Source of the DNA: Sulfurovum sp.
Lineage (GTDB): Bacteria > Campylobacterota > Campylobacteria > Campylobacterales > Sulfurovaceae
Direction of reading: 5' to 3'
NCBI GenBank assembly: GCA_027063305.1
Contig: JAMORY010000008.1
Coordinates: 1-64,000, forward strand
DNA length: 64,000 nt
Shown here: piece after piece, positions 59,906 through 64,000 of the stretch
Numbering within the stretch: the stretch's first letter is position 1
Layout of the letters: each line of letters begins with the position of its first letter
Notes under the pieces: generated by a model
Told to the model about the DNA's origin: nothing
The model's input: only the letters and a program-made list of their open reading frames with translations
Database searches by the model: none
Translations under genes and position numbers: made by a program

Positions 59906-61593
59906 TAGTGTACCTCTCTTTGCATATAGGTTAAATCTTTTCTTGAAATATAGTCTAGAATGATATAGGCGATATTTCGTTTATACTCTTCTCTTTTGCG
60001 TTCCTGTTTTTCAGGGTCGTCAAATGTAACGAACATATTGAACTGCCAGTAAAAGAGATCTTTGCCATCTTTTTGGTGGATCATATGATCTCTGAAAAGC
60101 TGTTTCTCTTCATCGGTCGCTTTTTGTGCAATGGTTGATTCAAATAGATAATCGACAAATGAATCAAGACTGGCAACATCATTACTGCTATTGTGATCGA
60201 AATGATCAAAAGAGATGAAGTTATCACTCCAGCCCGATCTTCCCCATGCATAGAAGTCATCTACTTTATCAGGATTGGCATGTTTAAGAAGTACACTACT
60301 GCGAATGTATCGGTGATAGTAGGCAAATGAAAGTGTATCCAAAGGTACGCGTTCTAGTTTTCCAAGTTTATATTTCATCGTTGCTTGATGCATATTCTCC
60401 AAGTTATTTTTGAGTGTACCGAATGTTCTTGCCTGATATAGATAAGAGATCTTCTTTGCAAGAGAGAAGAATGTTTCTTCAGCACTTTTGGGACGTTGGT
60501 TGTCAAGAAGATAGGTTTTTGAGCAGAGTATCTGAAGAAGAATATCCTGCCATGTTTCAGGGTGACTTGAGACGATTGTATCGGCGATATGTAGACGGCT
60601 CCTTTCGTCTTTCATCGGGAAGAAGAAGTCGATCAGTCGTCTTGTGACCCCGATCGTAAAATCATTGGATTTGACAAGCTCTCTGTAAAAGTCATCACCG
60701 TTATAGATAGTCGTACCAAAGAGGGAGAGAGGTTCTTGGTTTTCATTCAGACCCACTTCCAACGTATCATAGTCAGTATTGAGTTTCCAGTTCTGAAGGG
60801 CTTTGGCTGCTATAGGTACATGAGAGTCCTCAGTATCGAAAAGATAGATCTCAAGCATCTCCCTACCGTTATCTTCCGGACTTCTAAAACGTCTCCAGTT
60901 CTCTTCGCTCATCATATGGACATAGGTCATATAACGCATGCCGCTTTCTGTATTGAGCATTGTAACAATTCTGTTATAGACTCTTGAAATATCGGGAGTA
61001 TGAGTCGAATCAAGCTCGTATGCCGGTGAGAACATAATGGTTTGGGTTAGGATGTAGGCGATCCAGTTATGAAAAAAGTACCGATCAAGCTCTTTCATTG
61101 CATAGAAACGGCTTAGGATCGTAATGGCTTGTGGCTGATAGTAGCTGTTATACTGATAAAAGTATGTATCGTCTAAAATATAGTTTTCCAGCCAAGCGAT
61201 ATCGGTACGATCCTCTGTGAGTGCACTCTGTATATCATTGATGAAGTTACCATCAGCTATCATTTTTTTCAGTTCAGGGAGTGGGTATCCGAAAAAGAGA
61301 GAGGTAAGCAGTTTGTCTGCAACATAGAGTTGTTGTGATGGATCTAACTGGTAGAAATCTTCATTAGTCAGAGGAGAGAGCTGGTAGTCGGATGTGGGCA
61401 TATTCTTATAGTAGAAGATCAGGCCCTTATATTCTGAACGGTCGAACTCATCTTCGGGCTGATCATCTTGAGTAACAGTACTTTCCGTATTTGTAGAGGA
61501 GCTACTGCTTCCACCCCCGCAGTTGGTCAAAAAGAGTAACATCGCAACGAAAAGCAGGGTTCTATATAAAATCGTGAACTGTCTGGGCATCAT
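59905..61593 (-). CDS. DUF1800 family lipoprotein
   Basis: About 562 residues; signal FTILYRTLLFVAMLLFLTNC with Cys-GGGSSSSS, i.e. a lipoprotein. Helical body with LSRFYAMKELDRYFFHNWIAYILTQTIMFSPA, LEIYLFDTEDSH and CSKTYLLDNQRPKSAEETFFSL resembles DUF1800. DUF1800 and DUF1501 genes are commonly paired in bacteria. A second start codon (ATG at 61590) follows directly. Confidence 0.83.
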   Translation of the reverse strand: MMPRQFTILYRTLLFVAMLLFLTNCGGGSSSSSTNTESTVTQDDQPEDEFDRSEYKGLIFYYKNMPTSDYQLSPLTNEDFYQLDPSQQLYVADKLLTSLFFGYPLPELKKMIADGNFINDIQSALTEDRTDIAWLENYILDDTYFYQYNSYYQPQAITILSRFYAMKELDRYFFHNWIAYILTQTIMFSPAYELDSTHTPDISRVYNRIVTMLNTESGMRYMTYVHMMSEENWRRFRSPEDNGREMLEIYLFDTEDSHVPIAAKALQNWKLNTDYDTLEVGLNENQEPLSLFGTTIYNGDDFYRELVKSNDFTIGVTRRLIDFFFPMKDERSRLHIADTIVSSHPETWQDILLQILCSKTYLLDNQRPKSAEETFFSLAKKISYLYQARTFGTLKNNLENMHQATMKYKLGKLERVPLDTLSFAYYHRYIRSSVLLKHANPDKVDDFYAWGRSGWSDNFISFDHFDHNSSNDVASLDSFVDYLFESTIAQKATDEEKQLFRDHMIHQKDGKDLFYWQFNMFVTFDDPEKQERKREEYKRNIAYIILDYISRKDLTYMQREVH

Positions 61594-61700
61594 ACATAAC
61601 CTTTGGATTTAGTAATTATAAAATCGTTGTATAGTGTAGGAAGAATTATAGAAGAAGAGTATTAGCTATGTATTACCGGAAAAGAGGGGGGAGAAGTGCT

Positions 61701-62750
61701 TTAGGAAGAGCTCTTCTCATCAATATATTTCTGTACGAACTTACGTACCTCATTGTAGACGAAGGAGTCTTTGTAGCCGTCTATTTTCCCTCCGCTTGCA
61801 TTGGGGTGTCCCCCTCCGTTCCCGATCTGGGCTGCCATCTGCGATACATCCAGTTTGTTATTGCTTCTAAGTGAGAAGTTCCCTCTGAAGTTCACATCCA
61901 TATAGAAGTCATAATCGGGATTATTGACAAGAAAGGTATTTCCGATGATAGAGGTATTCCCGACGTTATATCCGAGAATACCCTTGTAACCTTTATAGTA
62001 AATGGTCAGACGCTCTTTGTCTTTTGTAAGAAGATCGGTGACATAGAAAGCCACGAGGTTGTCTTTGGTATCGTTGATCTTCTGTTTGAAAAAGGCCTTT
62101 TTGATCTGGTGCAGGTCGTCATCTAGCTGGATCGGTGCTTCATGCATCAAGATACGCTCTCTCGCCGCTTCTATCATGAAGAGTTTGAAGGCTCTGTCCT
62201 CATCGGGGAAAAGGATACGGTTGATCTCTCTTGCTCCCGATATCATACCGAGCATGACCTTTCCATATTCAAACAGAGGGTCATCGCTCAGCCAGATGTC
62301 GATCGCATTGATCGCTTTGACGATCACCTCATATTCTCCTTCGGGGTCGAACCGGTAGTGTTGACGAAGCCAGTCATAAGTAATGAGTGTCGCACAGCGT
62401 GAGGTATCAAGGGTATACCACGCAAAACGTTCCGCAGCGTTCGCTCCTGTAGCATGGTGGTCTAGCAGTTGCAGTTTCGCACCGATACGCATAACCTCTT
62501 TCTCGATCCAGTTCGCCTCTTTTGTCGTAAGGTTCAGATCGGTAATGAGGATCAATCGCTCTATCTCCTCTTTTTGGGAGAGGAAGTTGTCCTGTTCGAT
62601 CTGTTTGACGATCTCTTCAAGGCGGGCGGTCACTTCAGGGCCGTAGTTGGCATTGTAGCATTTGATATGTTCGAAACAGCGCTCTGTAAGGTATTGACAA
62701 CCGTAGCCGTCAAGATCGATATGTGAAAGATGGTAGAGATGTTGTGTCAC
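61701..62750 (-). CDS. DHH-family phosphoesterase
   Basis: 349 residues: DHH motifs HIDLDGYGCQYL (I), ITDLNLTTKEANWIEKE (II), LDHHATGANA (III, the DHH signature) and a DHHA1-type end QIGNGGGHPNASGGKIDGYKD. Members hydrolyse nano-RNA oligonucleotides, pAp or cyclic dinucleotides; in a window with a c-di-GMP riboswitch a nanoRNase/pGpG role is attractive but unproven. The missing RecJ OB domain argues against RecJ. Confidence 0.88.
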   Translation of the reverse strand: MTQHLYHLSHIDLDGYGCQYLTERCFEHIKCYNANYGPEVTARLEEIVKQIEQDNFLSQKEEIERLILITDLNLTTKEANWIEKEVMRIGAKLQLLDHHATGANAAERFAWYTLDTSRCATLITYDWLRQHYRFDPEGEYEVIVKAINAIDIWLSDDPLFEYGKVMLGMISGAREINRILFPDEDRAFKLFMIEAARERILMHEAPIQLDDDLHQIKKAFFKQKINDTKDNLVAFYVTDLLTKDKERLTIYYKGYKGILGYNVGNTSIIGNTFLVNNPDYDFYMDVNFRGNFSLRSNNKLDVSQMAAQIGNGGGHPNASGGKIDGYKDSFVYNEVRKFVQKYIDEKSSS

Positions 62751-62768
62751 GGAGTAGCCCTTATTTTT

Positions 62769-63167
62769 TTAGAGAATGTCACTTAGCGTCAGCCCGTTAA
62801 GGAAGTCATCGATACGTGTTTGGAAGTTTGCCAAGAAAGGGGAGATGGCACATGTACCGATAGCACCGTTAGGACAAGTGTGCGAGTAGCTGCTACAGTC
62901 AAAGACCGCCGGTGCTTTCCCTTCGGCGGCAAGGATCACGCTTCGTACGGTGATCTCATCCATTTTCTGTGCCAATACGAATCCTCCGTGTGCACCCTTA
63001 CGGGATTCGAGGATCCCCTCTTTCGCAAGACTCTGTAGGATCTTGGCTAAAAAACTTTTAGGGATGCTAAGCTCATTAGCGAGTTGTTCTGCTCCAATGG
63101 GTTTATCCGATTTGCGAATGGTGTCCAATGAGAGTAGGGCATATTCGCTTGCACGTGTTAATAACAT
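62769..63167 (-). CDS. Rrf2 family transcription regulator
   Basis: 132 residues: winged helix LLTRASEYALLSLDTIRKSDKPIGAEQLANELSIPKSFLAKILQSLAKEGILESRKGAHGGFVLA, then a Cys cluster C91, C98, C106 (DCSSYSHTC, GTCAISP) suited to a 2Fe-2S cluster, with spacing slightly wider than IscR. Likely senses Fe-S status, nitric oxide or redox state. Ends 18 bases before the DHH gene's start, so the two may be cotranscribed. Confidence 0.9.
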   Translation of the reverse strand: MLLTRASEYALLSLDTIRKSDKPIGAEQLANELSIPKSFLAKILQSLAKEGILESRKGAHGGFVLAQKMDEITVRSVILAAEGKAPAVFDCSSYSHTCPNGAIGTCAISPFLANFQTRIDDFLNGLTLSDIL

Positions 63168-63316
63168 TCTTGATCACTGCCTTCGTTTTAATTAAGAGTA
63201 TTTTACTCTAATTAGATTATAGTTTCATTAAGCTTGGAACATAAGGCTTACAAAAGGTTATTATGATATGATTGCAGACTCATTTTTGAGAATAAACTAC
63301 CAATCAGGAGGTCATT

Positions 63317-63586
63317 ATGGCTTTAGATCAGGCGAAAAAAGCAGAAATTATTGCTAAGTACGCAAGAGGCGAAAACGATACAGGTTCAACAGAAGTACAG
63401 GTTGCACTACTTACAGAGAGAATCAAATACTTGACTGAACACCTTAAAACAAATAAAAAAGATCACTCTTCAAGACTTGGTCTTCTTAAACTCGTAGGGC
63501 AAAGAAGAAGATTGATGAGATACTTGAAAAAAGTCGATCTTGAGAGATGGCATACAATTAAAGATGCACTAGGAATTAGAAACTAA
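63317..63586 (+). CDS. rpsO: 30S ribosomal protein S15
   Basis: 89 residues: [89 protein letters not shown]. All S15 signatures are present ([22 protein letters not shown]). Binds 16S rRNA. Strong RBS AGGAGG 5-6 bases before the ATG. Confidence 0.99.
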   Translation: MALDQAKKAEIIAKYARGENDTGSTEVQVALLTERIKYLTEHLKTNKKDHSSRLGLLKLVGQRRRLMRYLKKVDLERWHTIKDALGIRN

Positions 63587-63614
63587 TCCCTCCTTCTCTT
63601 CATAGACCACTACA

Positions 63615-63638
63615 AAATACCGGATCACCGGTATTTTT
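63615..63638 (+). terminator. Intrinsic terminator after rpsO
   Basis: AAAATACCGG-atca-CCGGTATTTTT: a 9-bp stem with a T run. Confidence 0.85.
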
Positions 63639-63725
63639 ATCTTCAAATAAATTTTCTTACTTTTTGCAATTCTAAAAAAAGATGCTAAAATATTTCTATC
63701 TCTTAATTTGGGGGAGGGAGTATGG

Positions 63726-64000
63726 ATGATAAAAATATATTATCGTTTGATCTTAATGGTAATCTTTATATGGAGCTTATCTCTTTATGGGGAAGAGATA
63801 CATCAAGAAACGGTTCCCTCTATTGTTTCGGTAAAGTGGTTACAAACACACTATAAAGACCCATGTTTAGTTATTATAGATGTTCGTAAACCGGAGCTTT
63901 TTGCAAAAGGGCATTTGGAAAGAGCAATTAATATGCCGGTTTTTAGAGATCTTTTTGATCAAAATTTGATGTTACCTAAACTTGATTTTCTTAAAGAGAT
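63726..64000 (+). CDS. Exported rhodanese-domain protein, N-terminal part
   Basis: From the ATG at 63726 (GGGAGG upstream) the frame reads MIKIYYRLILMVIFIWSLSLYG as a signal peptide, then VSVKWLQTHYKDPCLVIIDVRKPELFAKGHLERAINMPVF, the start of a rhodanese fold (VIIDVR..ELFA.GH..GAIN.P). It runs off the right edge before the active-site loop. The overlapping ATG four bases earlier opens a frame that stops early and is rejected. Confidence 0.8.
   Translation, partial: MIKIYYRLILMVIFIWSLSLYGEEIHQETVPSIVSVKWLQTHYKDPCLVIIDVRKPELFAKGHLERAINMPVFRDLFDQNLMLPKLDFLKE

Overview
The window looks like a chromosomal segment of a free-living Campylobacterota (Epsilonproteobacteria), most like Sulfurovum and relatives. 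This is inferred from the gene families rather than from any search: futalosine-pathway MqnC, a type II NADH-independent housekeeping set with a signal-peptide-bearing ATP synthase c subunit, DUF5718, NhaD, the bamD-lon pair and Campylobacterota-style promoters with good TATAAT boxes and poor -35 boxes. Gene density is high and most genes are housekeeping.

Region 1 (1-8.8 kb): trpS start and der, then the most unusual part of the window, an RNA-repair-like island. It contains a soluble slipin (SPFH), an intergenic RNA with two circularly permuted tRNA-like modules, a WYL-domain transcription regulator, a small conserved protein, two proteins of unknown function, the RNA ligase RtcB and a Uma2-type nuclease-fold protein. 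The promoters of the tRNA-like RNA and of rtcB share almost the same 20-bp palindrome at the same distance from TATAAT, and weaker copies lie in the two other intergenic spaces. I infer one regulon, probably controlled by the WYL protein in place of the usual RtcR, which senses RNA damage and expresses RtcB, slipin and a Y-RNA-like tRNA mimic.

Region 2 (8.8-19.5 kb): MscS channel, DUF3108 protein, EamA transporter, kdsA, ribH, nusB, mqnC, an inactive-looking M16 peptidase, recG and hpf. Almost every gene boundary here carries a composite repeat: a tract of 7-bp units whose sequence differs from locus to locus, next to a REP-like palindrome led by GTAG or GGTATGC. Copies extend into coding sequence, including an in-frame insertion in recG and one in the signal-peptide region of the M16 gene.

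Region 3 (19.5-26.3 kb): an MSHA-like operon of four pseudopilin genes and a large MshQ-like surface protein, preceded by a class I cyclic-di-GMP riboswitch followed by an intrinsic terminator.

Region 4 (26.4-37.7 kb): bamD-lon, then a four-gene His-Asp phosphorelay (PAS protein, Hpt protein, NIT-sensor hybrid kinase, single REC protein), uvrC, a DciA-like protein and an LptM-like lipoprotein.

Region 5 (37.7-64 kb): nadB, nhaD, guaA, htpG, a CDF transporter, hemD, a strong 6S RNA candidate, purD, RDD protein, lptD, J-domain protein, phosphoribosyltransferase, pnp, lipoprotein, atpE, tRNA-Leu(GAG), HU, DUF5718, dnaJ, Dabb protein, recR, the DUF1501/DUF1800 pair, a DHH phosphoesterase, an Rrf2 regulator, rpsO and the start of a rhodanese gene.
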